A DNA stretch of 64,000 bases. Origin: Allacma fusca (Eukaryota > Arthropoda > Collembola > Symphypleona > Sminthuridae). Under the pieces are notes generated by a model that saw only the letters and a list, made by a program, of their open reading frames with translations, ran no database searches and was not told the DNA's origin. The stretch spans positions 54,409,131-54,473,130 of the forward strand of contig OX359247.1 of NCBI GenBank assembly GCA_947179485.1, written 5' to 3'. Position numbers and translations under genes: made by a program. Of the stretch, positions 11,100 to 22,743 are shown piece after piece. The first letter of the stretch is position 1, and each line of letters begins with the position of its first letter.

Positions 11100-13289
11100 T
11101 AAAAAGTGACCTTGACGCAGCAACTCGAGTAAATCTGTTTTTGATTCATCTCCAAACTGGCAGGAAAGATGTTGTTAAAGGAATTCCATTAAAATAAGTA
11201 AGCGCAGATGTATTTTGCGAAGAATGTCAGTTAGGAAAGCTAAAGAGAAAAACATTTCCCCGTATCACAATACCCCAAAAACGGCAACCAGGCGAAGCCA
11301 TTTATGCAGATCTCTCAGGCAAAATGCCTTGTCCATCAATCTCAGGATCTCAGTATTTCCTCTTATTGAAACATCATGCAACTAGGTACAGACAGGTAGC
11401 GTTCCTAAAACAAAAGTCAGACGCAACAACGAAGATTAATTCCTATCATTCATGGAAAACAAAACCAGTCATGTTTGCAAGCTGAAATATTGTCTGAGAG
11501 ACATTGCCCCCGAAGAAAACAAGTGCAATACAAAGATCAAGACAGTGAAGACGAATCAGCCATGACTGTTACAATTGTTGAAGAATCAACAACATATAAA
11601 GACGCCATGGCATCATCATATAGAAAGGAATGAAGCAAGGCAGTTGCAGAAGAAATTGCAAGCCAGGAAACAAATAAATAATGGGAAATTGTAGATAAAC
11701 CCCAGGGAGCAAAACTATTGGACACTAGATGGGTATTTAATCTAAAACAATCCAAATAGCTCCATAGCTAGGTCCTAAGCTCGTCTAGTTGTCTGCGGTT
11801 ACCGCCAGGAAGAAGGTGTCGACTGTTTCGAGCCCATTGCCGCTATAAGTAGGTATGAATCAATTAGGATTTTATTGAACATTGATGCATGTGTTGGACT
11901 TCACGTTACTCAATTTGACGTAACAACTGCATTTCTCTACCGAGATCTTTAAGAAGACATTTATGTCAAGATACCCATTGGATACCCATTGCACCCCAAG
12001 GGAAAGTTCTTCATGTGCTTTTTTCATTATTTTGTCATTTATTACGGTTTAACATTTTCGTACAAATTCAACTTTTGAAAACAATTATTAGCATTTAATG
12101 TTATACAGAAAACAAATATATATCAAGGCTTTCATTTCATTCTGTCTCTCGAATTTGTTGCTTGTGATTTTCATGTGCTCAAGAGCATTTACGGTTTGAA
12201 ACAAGCCCCAAGTGTTGGCATGACAAGTTCTCTAAATGTTTATCGCAAACTCTTGGTTTCAATCAGTCTCAATTTGACCCAAGTATCTTTATTGGTGAAT
12301 TTAGCAATAATTTCTTGTGTTTGGTACTCTACGTTGATGATGGGCTACTGTTCTGAAAACGAAAATATATTTTGACACTTGTCATGGAAAGAAATCAAGA
12401 AACATTTAAAATTATACAAGGGTTATTGACAACTTATATAGGCCTTGAAATAACTCGTGAAGGTGAAACAGGTAAAATTAAGATTGCCCAAGAAAACTAT
12501 ATCAAAAACGTCCTTGCACGTTTCAATATGACTCAGTCAAACCATACCAGTGTCCCAGTACAGCCATACACTGAATTGGTTCCAGCTGAGAAGCCAACGA
12601 TATCACTGCCGTATCGCGAACTAATTGGGCCGTTAATTGCTCTATCAAAGTGTTCCAGGCCTGACATATCATTTGTCGTGTCCCGACTGGCTCATTTTAT
12701 GAATTGCTACAATGAGTCTCATTGGACAGCTGCCAAGAGAGTCCACCGCTATCTCAAAGGAACATCAGACATGGGTATCACGTATGATACCTCCGGAGAC
12801 GTGAAACTAAAGGCTTACACTGATGCAGATTATGCTGCCTGCAAGGTCACCAGAAAATCAACCGGTGTGTATGGGGTAGTTCTAAATGGTTCAATTATAA
12901 CGTGGTCTTCTCAAAAACAACCTTGCCTCTCTCTATCCACAACCAAGGCCGAGTATATAGCACTTGCCTCTGGTGCCAGGGACGTTGACTGCCTGTGTTC
13001 GTTCCTTCATGAATTGGGGTACCATCAAAACGATCCTACACCAATATTAGTTGACAATCATAGCCCAATTCGCTTAGTCAAAAACCCAGAGATGCATGCG
13101 CGTACAAAGCATATTGATGTTAGACATCACTTCACACGGGAACTAGTTACAAAAGATGAAATTCAGATTAAGCATGTTCCAACAGCAGATCAACTAGCTG
13201 ACATACTTATCAAACTGTTATTAAAGAATAGCTGGAGGACTACCAGCCGACTTGGAATCAACGCTCCGGAAAACTCAGGAGAGATTTAA
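11100..13289 (+). pseudogene. Ty1/copia-type retrotransposon pol remnant
   Basis: Degraded copia polyprotein in the expected order integrase - reverse transcriptase - RNase H. Around 11206-11420 lies the zinc-finger/integrase start (CEECQLGKLKRKTFP, then ADLSGKMPCPSISGSQYF). Around 11640-11990 the RT begins (GAKLLDTRWVFNLK, VVCGYRQEEGVDCFEPIA), broken by stops and frameshifts. About 150 bp of unrelated AT-rich sequence (about 12020-12170) follows, then VLKSIYGLKQAP, and after one more shift the YVDDG region. The last 305 codons (12372-13289) are open and cover the RT end and RNase H with the Asp/Glu/Asp residues in YTDADYAA, TKAEYIAL and ILVDNHSPI, then RTKHIDVRHHF and TADQLADIL. No LTRs were found. 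Confidence 0.85.
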
Positions 13290-13855
13290 AATAGGACACC
13301 ACAGCAAAAGCTCGGAAATAAACCAAAAACCATATCCTCCTCCGTGGTATTGGGGCTCATTGCAATTCTTATCATCTTAGCTTCCCCCAGGTCTCACAGC
13401 CCACCAGTGCTTAGGCGAAAGAGCCCATATCCTGTCACAACCGCCCACGCACAAATATCATGTCAATAATTCTGGTGAACCCGTGCAATCTCATCGATGG
13501 AATGTTCCAGTCGGGAATCGTTGAACAAGCAGCGTAAAAATGTGAACAGCTTCGAAAATCTGAAGAAGGACTCATCACTGAATAGGTCAAGGTGTGTCCT
13601 AAGCAGACCCTTCGGCAGAGACGATTCTTTGATCCCATCTCTATTTTTGTCTTCATTTCAATTTTTGCCTCAATTGCTGCTACAACGTATATTAGAAGTA
13701 CAGTCTATTATACAGTATATTAAAACACCATGATGTTGTTTAGGTTTCAGCATGACGTCAGATCTATACTACTATTTACAATTAGCCATTGTGTTGGCGT
13801 ATAGTTATTTCCATTGCTAATCGATGCCGTTTTGCTATAAATGTCATGTTCGCAG
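13290..13855. other. Sequence between copia remnant and UGT exon 4
   Basis: Contains broken plus-strand frames with a hydrophobic stretch (about 13345-13385). It may be post-pol material of the copia element plus the old UGT intron 3 near its right end. No intact gene. Confidence 0.3.
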
Positions 13856-15299
13856 TTACACTAAAACTGCGAGGGAAGCCGTAACATATTTTAGAGACCA
13901 GCCAATGACACCACTAGAGAGAGCTGTTTATTGGACGGAGTACGTGATTCGTCACAAAGGTACCCGCCATTTGCAGTCTTCTGCGCGGGAACTCAACGTT
14001 GTTGAATATTATTAGTAAAAGCCCTGTGCTTTGCACAGGGGCAATTACTTGAGAATTGTGAGAGTATACACAAAACCGTAAATTGCTATAGATCCCGTAT
14101 CATGGCATGTCGGGAAGGTTTAATATTAATAGCCCGCTTCGCTAAACCGCTGGGCAAAGTAGGCTCAAATAAGACATGTGAACTACTAATTGTAAGACTA
14201 ACAATTCGTTTCAAATAGCTAGTTGGCAATTCATCATCAAACAATTATGGTACAGCCCACTAAAGTTCCAACATTTTTATTAAATCTCGCTGTTGCATCA
14301 CTGTATGGTGCTTCACCCCTTAGTGAATCAGCACAACGTGCTGATCAAATATGATTGTTTATGTTATTATAATTTGGATATATCTCAGTTGTACCGTAAT
14401 AATGTAACTGAAGCCTCAGACACTGAACGCACTGATAATTTAAAATAGGAAAAGTGAAAGGAATTCATATTAGCGCAACACTTTTCACTTGTTATAGTTC
14501 CTTAATTCCTAATAATATTTTTAGGGGATGTTAAGATCAAATATATGGATGTCAAGGCTTGTAATTAAAAAAGAGCGAGCAAATAACTTCAGCAATACAA
14601 ATTATGAAGATTTATCTGACGTTATATATAAAAACTGTTGCAATAAGTACTTTCATTCCATTTACTCTTTCCTAATAAAAATCCCACACTTATGTGTACA
14701 AAGTTCAGTCATTAAAATTCTGCTCTCCTCAAATTCGTCAGTGCTGTAACCGAACGTAGTTTTCCCCACTACCAGACTTAATTTAATCCAAATTTGATGA
14801 ATTTTGTCTAATGTTTATAATAATTACGATTAGCGCTTTTAAGTGATAATCTAAAATTGCTTAATATTGCCAAATATTGCGAGCTTCCAGTATGCTGCAA
14901 GCAGTTGGTATATGCCCAGAAGCACAGCGAGCTGAAAAAGCTCTCCTCTGCGACAGAGTTTCAGCCTTTCAGCCCGCTGTGCTTCTCGGCTTGATGTATA
15001 TACCACCGAGTTGCTTGGCTATATAGTGAAATAGTATAGTACATAGCTGCTTGCTATTGTTGCTATATAGTGAAATGAGCCGCGAAGGTTTGAATTGTAA
15101 AGCCAAAGCCGCGAAAGTTTAAATCAAGCCTCAGGTCGAGATCAATAAGACGAAGGATAAGTATTTGCTGGATGTAATTGAACTCCTTGTTACATTAGCG
15201 CTAGTAGTTTTATACCTACTCTTTAAAAATGTTCGGTGCTTAGCGAGTCTAATAGCTTCGTTAGGTTCTAATGATTCTACCGAAAAAAAGGTGTTAAAT
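13856..15299 (+). pseudogene. UDP-glycosyltransferase copy 2, last exon split by a Helitron-like insertion
   Basis: The exon begins after a cgcag acceptor at 13856 and reads TKTAREAVTYFRDQ through RELNVVEYY, then hits TAG at 14013-14015, which is created by inserted DNA. The rest of the exon (membrane segment and tail) resumes at 15164 and ends with TAA at about 15296-15298. Compared with the window-edge copy (1-219), the two halves join exactly at TATT. Together with the exon 1 fragment at 7776 this is one dead UGT gene spread over 7.5 kb. Confidence 0.85.
14012..15163 (-). mobile_element. Helitron-like non-autonomous insertion
   Basis: An insertion of about 1.15 kb in UGT coding sequence with no terminal inverted repeats. 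Read on the minus strand its 3' end has an 8-bp perfect hairpin (CCCTGTGC, 3-nt loop, GCACAGGG; about 14023-14041), then CTTTTACTAA followed by a host T. This is the stem-loop plus CTRR|T end typical of Helitrons, and the site splits an AT dinucleotide. Against this, the 5' end reads TACTTATCC instead of starting with TC. The alternative reading is a 4-bp TATT target duplication. A long imperfect palindrome lies within it at 14898-15017. Confidence 0.6.
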
Positions 15300-15627
15300 T
15301 GAAAATTGACTTTTTTTCATGTTCACGTTTCATTTTTATAAATATTGTATCAGATTTTATTAAATTATAGTATGAATGAAAATAATAACAGATTACACAC
15401 TTTCTACATAGTGGTTTCTCAAAACAAAACGAATTAAAAGTGTAAACACAGGACAATCAAATATTTTGTAAAGCATGGGGCCTCTTTTGAGATAGGTGTA
15501 AGCCTTCTATCTTGTATGTACAGTTGCATCCATATTCTTTTATGGATTTCAGGATCACATATTTATGATTTTAAATATTTCGCTCTTGAATGTGGTGTTT
15601 ATATGGAAAAACTGTGCGCATTACTAA

Positions 15628-17229
15628 CTAATTTTGCATGATTACTAATAAGTTAATTGTTACATTAGACACAACAAGTAATAGATTGAGGTACGTTATC
15701 TGATCCACAGTATATACTTCGCCTACTCTAACCTTTAAAGGGCGTAGGGCCAGAAATTCTGTTCGGTTCAGTTTACTCGCATTAAACTTGAAAGATTGGA
15801 GGAATTCATTAGAAAAGTTATATAATCCTCCCAGCGGAGTAAATAAAAAAGCTTCCATCACAACCAGGGTCATAGACAGCATCGGGAACAGCGCATAAGG
15901 CGGCATAGGGACTTGGTCATGAAGTTTGACGGCGATAAAAACGCAGGAGGCGTGACCAGCTATAATAAAAAAGAAGTAGGCCGGCATCATCGTGGAGGAC
16001 GTACAATCCAAAAACTTCAAATTAAGTCGAAATAATATTTTGTACAGATTTAAAGCTGTGTCGGAACTGTTTTCCTTAAACAACTGCTGGACCTTGATTC
16101 TGTCAAGTCGAGCAAAGATCAATACATTATATGAACAGTGATTTCAAAATTTAATAACCATATTGTGATTTTGAATATGTTTAGTCCTTGAAAACTCAAA
16201 TCAATTAAACGTTTAAAACTGAATTCAAACTCTTGCCTTTTCAAACGCTTCAGCCAGTAGTTATTAAAGAAAACGTAAATAAGGATAAAAAACGTTGTGA
16301 TGTCAACGACAAAACCACATAACTGTTGGGTTGACAACTCTAGTGTAAACCAAGCTAGGGACACATACCAGGTACGATGTCCTTCAGGAATGGCCGAATA
16401 AACTAATCGAAGGTTTTCGGTGTCCATGAAAAATAAAATTGTGAGAAGGATCGATATTGGGATAGAATGAAATGTCATGTAGCAAATAAAAAAATCGATT
16501 CCATCTGACTTTCTTTTCTGCGTGGCTTCTTTTTGACAGTTCTTTTCTGAAAGAGTAAAAAAATTTAACACACTAGAAACTATATATATATTCAGGTGTG
16601 CTGAATCTTTTAAAGGTGGTAATTGCTAACTTTTTAGACATTTGAATCATAATATGGGGAAAGAGAGGAAAGTTCGGTCAGCAAGCAATATATTGCTTTT
16701 AAATATATCACCCCAAAACTAAACAACGGACTGATACATCATACGGAAACAAATTATAGCAGGTACCTAACCATGTTTAGCTATATACAGCAGGTTGCTA
16801 GTGTGCTAGGAAAATTTCTGGCTAGGTAATCTTCATAACTTGAATAAAAAATGTCCACAGATAATTACCTGACAAATATTTATCAAGAAAGAACATTTCA
16901 GTGAAAACAGATGCAATTTCATGTCGCCTTGTAAAAATACTGAGATGAAGGAGGGAAAAGCAGAAATAGAAAAGCGTAAAAAAATAGTCCAGTGTAAGTT
17001 GAGCTGTTGATCGGTTTTTGGACAAAAACCCAACAATAAAACAATGAAGAGTAAATATACACTGGAAAATTAAATATCCTATGTTGAAAAGCCACAAAAA
17101 CTGCTTGTGGATTTTTCTGTTTACAGACACACGATGTGTGATTGAATCAAATACAAAGGGTTGTGCATTTATGAAAGAGCCAGCTTTAAAATATATTTTC
17201 AAGCCTTCAAACGTATATTTTGAAAACAT
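15628..17229 (-). CDS. Gustatory-receptor-type chemoreceptor (intact copy B)
   Basis: A predicted 7-transmembrane ligand-gated chemoreceptor of the arthropod gustatory receptor superfamily, acting in the plasma membrane of sensory neurons (family inference). The minus-strand exons are 17229-16869, 16546-16231 and 16099-15628. Phases agree and give 382 aa, normal for the family. Hydrophobic segments: two in exon 1 (FLWLFNIGYLIFQCIF; LTLDYFFTLFYFCF), two in exon 2 (SIPISILLTILFFM; CGFVVDITTFFILIYVF) and three in exon 3. The last is preceded by TYLNLLLVV, matching the conserved TY of the TM7 motif. Splice sites: donor gtaatt and acceptor ctttcag for intron 1, acceptor cttgacag for intron 2. The exon 2 donor (gtttga at 16230) is weak and was chosen because it alone keeps frame without a stop, so that border is uncertain. 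Convergent with the upstream UGT. Confidence 0.65.
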
Positions 17230-18620
17230 GGTAACCGAATTTGACCAAAATATAGAGTAAAATCATGAATCAACCGAGACCTTCGACTCTTAAATGTGAT
17301 GTGATCCTTTAATATTGTGTTATTTCTGGAAGTATAAGTCAAGTTAAAAGGTAGTAAGTCAAAACAAAGTAATCAAGGTAAAAACACTACGGCAGACACT
17401 AAAGCTAAAAGTAACCAGTGCTGTGCTCAAGCCAGGTAAATTACAGAGTAAATAAATAAATATTTTGAAATTCATTTTCAAGTATTTATTTTTCATAACT
17501 TAGACAGGACCAACTGAAGCCAACACCATTCTTGACTTGAGATTGACTTGAATTTACAAGTAACCAAAATAATCACGCACTTACACGCACAACAGGGAGT
17601 GGATTACCCACATACTTGTACTCTCGTTTGTTTCCTCTAAATCTGAGGTTTTCTGTGATCACGTTTTGGAGGTATGAGGGGTCAGAGTCAGAGATCACGT
17701 TTACTAGTATTATTATTTCAGGTTAAATGTGAGTTCCGTGAACACTTGTATATACTTACTCTTTACTCTTTGACACCAATTGACTTGTTCCATAATGGGG
17801 TTTGCTTATGAGCAAGAGCTAATATACATTGTATATGTATGAGCGAATTACATTCTTCATATGTACATATATATTCGAACTTGTGCGTACTTGAACTAGT
17901 ACTCATGATTCATTTACATTATCATACTTAACTATGAACATGACTTGACAGTCAAGTAAAACTCCAGCTTGAAAATTATACTTACTTGACTCCAAGTCTC
18001 ATGACCAAGTTTAGGGGGAAAAACCACACCATGACTTGAATTCTCAAGTCTTATTATTTTGTACGTCGATGGTAGGAACTTGAAATGGACTTGAAATACC
18101 CTCGGTCTACTTGAACTTATCCGTAGCACTGGAGTATAACATTCATTTGACCAATTGGAGTAATTAACTATGCAATTATTCCTGGAAAATTTGTTTAATC
18201 CTACCAAATGATACAAATTGCACAACTACTGATAATTATAGCTATAATTTAGAATTTATTGACACTTTTTTTGAACTAAACGTTACAAACATTGACTGAG
18301 TATTACTATATATAATCATTATACCCTCATATTGATATTATACGTCAGTTTAGTCTATTAAAACACAGGTTCGTTGTCATGAGTTTCCGCATAAATGTTT
18401 AATCAAAGCAACGTTGTAGAAAACAATTCCTACAATTATTCATCCTTAATAACAGTAATACTCTAAATCTCTGTAGAAGTTTCACAACAAACCTTGAAAT
18501 GGTTCGTTGTACTTTTATGTACATTCCTATACAGAGTTTCCATTTCTCTTGTTAAATTTCATTTGGAAATAAGTTAAGCTGGAAAATATATACATAGACA
18601 GACTACTTCTCATTACCGAT
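17230..18620. other. Spacer upstream of receptor copy B
   Basis: Noncoding, AT-rich, collinear with 4608-5195 plus 6859-7615 of unit A. No gene seen. It probably contains the receptor promoter on the minus strand, but I cannot point to elements. Confidence 0.4.
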
Positions 18621-19298
18621 TAGTGCATCGCATGGGTTCAAAACAGTCGAACTTGTACCTGGAGCTGGACCCAAACTTTGGGTGCCTCAAAAGCGTGAAC
18701 AAAAATGTACCTATTTAACAGGTTCAAATTTTTCGATCCTGAACCTGACCCAATTGCGTTTTTGTAGTACCCGCACCTGATTAGTACCTCAACCCGAAAA
18801 AGTACCCAAAAGACGACCTTAACCCGGGTATTTTTGGACCGGACCTGAAAATGTTTTGGATACTTGAGAATCAGATTTTTTTAATTATTTTATCTTGTGG
18901 TAAATGTACAAGTGGGTATTTGCAGTACAAAATATATTTAAAATGAATAAGAATGCCTGTTCACTGGTTCCTGGGTCACCCTGACATTGCTTTTGCGATG
19001 GAAATAATCTTGGAAGCTTGAAATTCTCCGGTCTTTAACTTTCAATCAATGAACCCAAACATTTCAGGTCTTTTGCGATCAGGTTCGGGTTTTTCATTTG
19101 CTACACCTGGTCCTGACAGGTAAAATCAAAACAGATTTTTCTCTGTACCTGAACCTGAACCTTCAGCCAATTTCACGGGTATAAAATATTGTACCCAGAA
19201 AGGACCCAAAATTATTGGGTCCAAAATACATGCACCCATACTGAACCTGGACCTGAACACAAATACCCGGGTGCGACCTGAACCCATGCGATGCACTA
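18621..19298. mobile_element. Non-autonomous hAT-type transposon 3 (ACCTGAACC repeats)
   Basis: Perfect 20-bp terminal inverted repeats TAGTGCATCGCATGGGTTCA at 18621-18640 and 19279-19298. The 8-bp flanks TTACCGAT (18613-18620) and TTACAGAT (19299-19306) match at 7 of 8 positions. Unit A has the unoccupied site at about 7594-7616. Subterminal arrays of GGTTCAGG/ACCTGAACC and ACCCGGGT-like strings lie at both ends. 678 bp, no ORF. Confidence 0.85.
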
Positions 19299-20463
19299 TT
19301 ACAGATGCAGCCGACATGATTATTTAAAGCGGTTACTTTTAGTTTGGAAGCGATGAATGAGCGATTTCTGGGATATCAATTATTTCGATTGTTTCCAATT
19401 CTCGGGGATTCACTATGAATTCTAAGGCTGCAAACTCATTGCAAAATCATAGCAACGATTTTTGCCATGATTGGTACGCGCAATTTACAATAATTGCACT
19501 ACTACTCCTTAATCCAGTTGTTAATGACAACTAATTTAATCTCAGCTAGCACTCATCAGATGTTCAGATGTTCATTCCAACTCAGCAATCCTCGTTATTA
19601 AAACTCAAGGGCATTAGGTTTGAGCATGTCACGTAACATATGTATGTATGTATCATCAGACAATTTAATAAAAAATCCAAGTTTAAAAGGTTGCATCTCC
19701 ATATACTCAATGCTCTCTTTGTTACAGCATCAAGACAAATATCGTTAACGTAATAATGGCCAACTCTCATGGGAGAAATACGAATTCAATAGAGGTTTGC
19801 CAAAATACATTTCTACCCTCACAGTAAAGAGACAAGGCTCACATCAGAGAGCCATACATCCCTCGGACATTGACATTCAGTGATAGCAGTCAAGTGTTTT
19901 GTTATATTATGGATGGCTATATAGATATTTAGCTATAAACGTTTAGAAGTAATCGCTGCTTCAGACTCCCATATGTCAGTGAACTTGGATGGAAAATTAG
20001 CCGATTGTGTTTTCATTTACTTCATAAAAGTAATTACGTATAGGATAGCCTGGATAGCATATGTCTAGACGTCCGATTGGGAGTAATTGAGTCAAAACTG
20101 TTTTTATACGAGATCGATCCATCTACGCACATACATATACATATGTATACATGTAGCACACAATTTTAAATAAGCGCGTTTCTGCACCTATACTCGACCA
20201 ACTATCAAAACTTATCTTCAAGGACAAGCTGTGCATTGAATAATTCTTAGGGGAAAAGAGTTTCACCTCCAGGGCTATACGCTCGTTTGCTGTTGTAGTA
20301 ATAAAAACACCCCTGTAGATTTATAAATACACAATAATGGAACAGTTTTGAGCTACGTATTAACTTCTTGTACAACTTTGTAAACTAAAGTACCAGTGTA
20401 GTATTAACTGTAATATGTAGACTTTCGTGATTTCAAACTTGAATAATTAAGTATCGCTTGAAA
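19299..20463. other. Upstream region of the intact UGT
   Basis: About 1 kb here (about 19320-20290) has no counterpart in unit A, so it is either inserted here or deleted there. I found no terminal repeats for it. The last 160 bp are conserved with unit A and carry the TATA box. Confidence 0.4.
20322..20329 (+). promoter_or_regulatory. TATA box of the intact UGT gene
   Basis: TATAAATA within CTGTAGATTTATAAATAC, 135 bp before the ATG and conserved at the same distance in the sister copy at 7640. Confidence 0.55.
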
Positions 20464-22517
20464 ATGATTGTTAAAATTACTGTGACAGCCATCTTAATAC
20501 TAGGACAGTCCCTCTTTAGTAGCGAAGCGGCAAAAATATTTTTTATGATTCCACTGACAACGCTAAGTGAGAAACAAGTGTACATTCCGTTAATCGACAC
20601 GTTGGCTGAACGTGGTCATGAAGTTGTCGTTGCAACCATTACGAAATCAAAATATCGATCCAAAAATATCCGAGAATTTGCACCATGTACCTTCAAAGCA
20701 CTTTTTGGGGATACGTTTGTTGATCCAATTGAATCTAGGAAACAAATCGGCCGTTACACTTCCTTGGCATTGACGGAATTCAGCTTTGTAAAAAATGCCT
20801 GTGAAATAGTGTTCAATAATCCGGAATTCCAAAATGTCCTCACAGAAAAATTTGATTTGGTGATTAAGAATGCTTTCGGGGGGCATTGTCTCAACGGGGC
20901 TATTTACAGATTTCAAGCCCCTTTCATTAACTTTAATACTATGATTCCCTACAATGAGGTTAATGAACAGACAGGGGCTAGAATTCCCGCAAGTTTCATT
21001 CCTTTTGCAATGGGACCCGCTCGCTCCACAGGGAAGATGTCCTTTTTTGCAAGATTGGAAAACGTCCTCTTGGACATTCACTGGACATTATTCAATAAAT
21101 ATATTTTCTATCCAGCAATGGATAAAATTTACAGAAAGCACTTGGGTCAAGATATTCCCAGTAGTGAGGAGATTAACAAGAACCTCAGTTTGGTTTTTTC
21201 TAATTCTCATTTTGTGATGAATGCGCCGACACCTATTTTACCAGATGTGATTGAGATTGGAGGAATGCATTGCTCACCACCTAAACCTGTGCCAAAAGTG
21301 AGTTTCCACGGGGGAAGTTATTGTACTCGAATGTAATCCTTAAAAGAGACAAGATTTGAGTCTTGTAATGGAATGTTCTGATAAGGGAAAAAAATAGCAG
21401 GTTAATTGAATCGTTTCCGAGTTTGCTTACCCAATAAGCTATTTCGATGACCTCCTTTTTTGAGGGTGATCTTATCATAGCTAAAGTAGAGAAATTCCAA
21501 GTAACTACGTACTTAGTTATGAGTTTATTTAATTATTATAAAATTATATCAAACCTAATGTATTTGAATCGAAATTAAGTTTTTGAAATCCAGGATCTTG
21601 ATGAATTTTTAACCGGAGCCAAAGACGGATTCATTTACTTCAGCATTGGAACTATGGTAAATTCGAAATTCTTTTCGGAAAGCAAGCGAAAAATGTTCCT
21701 TTCCGTATTTTCAAAGTTAAAACAACGAGTCCTTTGGAAATTCGAAGCTGAATTACCTGACTTGCCGCCAAATGTAAAAATTGGAAAATGGTTTCCGCAA
21801 CAGGATATTTTAGGTGGGAAATAGTATGGAGGAATATTTTTCAAAAGTAATGATAGTAAGTAGTCTGAAAATGCGTTTTTATTTAGGTCATTCAAACATC
21901 CGTCTCTTTATAACACATGGCGGAGCCTTGGGCATTCAAGAAGCAATTTATAATGGAGTGCCTCTGGTGGCCATGCCAATTTTTTGTGATCAAGACAACA
22001 ATGCTCGACAAGCTGCTGAGAAAGGGATCGCTGTAACACTAGAAATAGCAGAACTGACTGAGGAAGTACTGCTAACAGCTATAAACACGGTTCTGAATGA
22101 CGCCAGGTGTGGAATTTTTTAATGGGATTGGATGTGTGGGATGTTAATATTGTTATTCTATAAATTCCATTACCCAATTATATGTTTACATTAATTTTAT
22201 AACTTCTATGTCTAAACTTTATCGATAGTTACGCAAAAACGGCCAGGCAGCTTTCAACTTATTTTAGAGACCAAACAATGACACCGCTAGAGAGAGCTGT
22301 TTATTGGACGGAGTACGTGATTCGCCACAAAGGCACCCGCCATTTGCAGTCATCTGCGCGAGAGCTGAACTTCATTGAATATTATTTGTTGGATGTAATT
22401 GCTCTCCTGGTTTCATTAGCGCTGCTACTCTTGTACTTTGCCTTTAAAATTTGTCAGTATTTAACCAGCCATATAATTTCGCTTGTTTCTAATGATACTC
22501 TCAAAAAGCGGGTGTAA
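20464..22517 (+). CDS. UDP-glycosyltransferase (intact, four exons)
   Basis: Membrane-bound ER enzyme that transfers a sugar from a UDP-sugar to lipophilic substrates (family knowledge). Exons 20464-21297, 21594-21813, 21887-22106 and 22229-22517 all have GT-AG borders and consistent phases, giving 520 aa, the usual animal UGT length. Signal peptide: about residues 1-22 (MIVKITVTAILILGQSLFSS). The donor-sugar signature FITHGGALGIQEAIYNGVPL starts near residue 359, followed by AMPIFCDQ, the DQ that contacts the sugar. A C-terminal membrane helix (LLDVIALLVSLALLLLYFAF) and a basic tail (KKRV) close it. The odd point is the N-terminal catalytic-histidine position (the H of SHW in most UGTs), which aligns by eye with Glu36 in TLSEKQVYIP, and the dead copy shares it. 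So it may be inactive, use another base, or have diverged in this loop. Confidence 0.9.
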
Positions 22518-22743
22518 GCTCAACTAAAGTGTTTATAAGCGTGTATGTAATCATATCTTTGTTCTATGAATTCTATGTGTATAGAAGTGCACCACGCAAA
22601 TATGTACATTAGATTCTTTTAGAAGATATATAGTTGTCATAGCTACGCGAAGGGTGGCATCAGCATTGGATCAGGGTTCTACAGTCTTGGACTCAGGGGA
22701 AAGACTGAGTGGGTAGATCATAGGACTGACTGAAGACTGCGAC

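Larger units (their letters stand above)
13926..20751. repeat. Tandem duplication unit B
   Basis: Second copy of the unit described at 1-8063, in the same orientation. It is interrupted by the Helitron-like element (14012-15163) and hAT-type element 3 (18621-19298). It ends in exon 1 of the intact UGT, which continues past the duplication with its own exons 2-4. Confidence 0.8.

Noticed and set aside
16185-16231. Longer version of receptor exon 2 reading through to about 16160
   Set aside because: Joining exon 3 from the available later donor creates a stop codon; the earlier donor at 16230 keeps frame and gives a normal receptor length.
20647-21081. 144-aa minus-strand ORF
   Set aside because: Antisense shadow of UGT exon 1.
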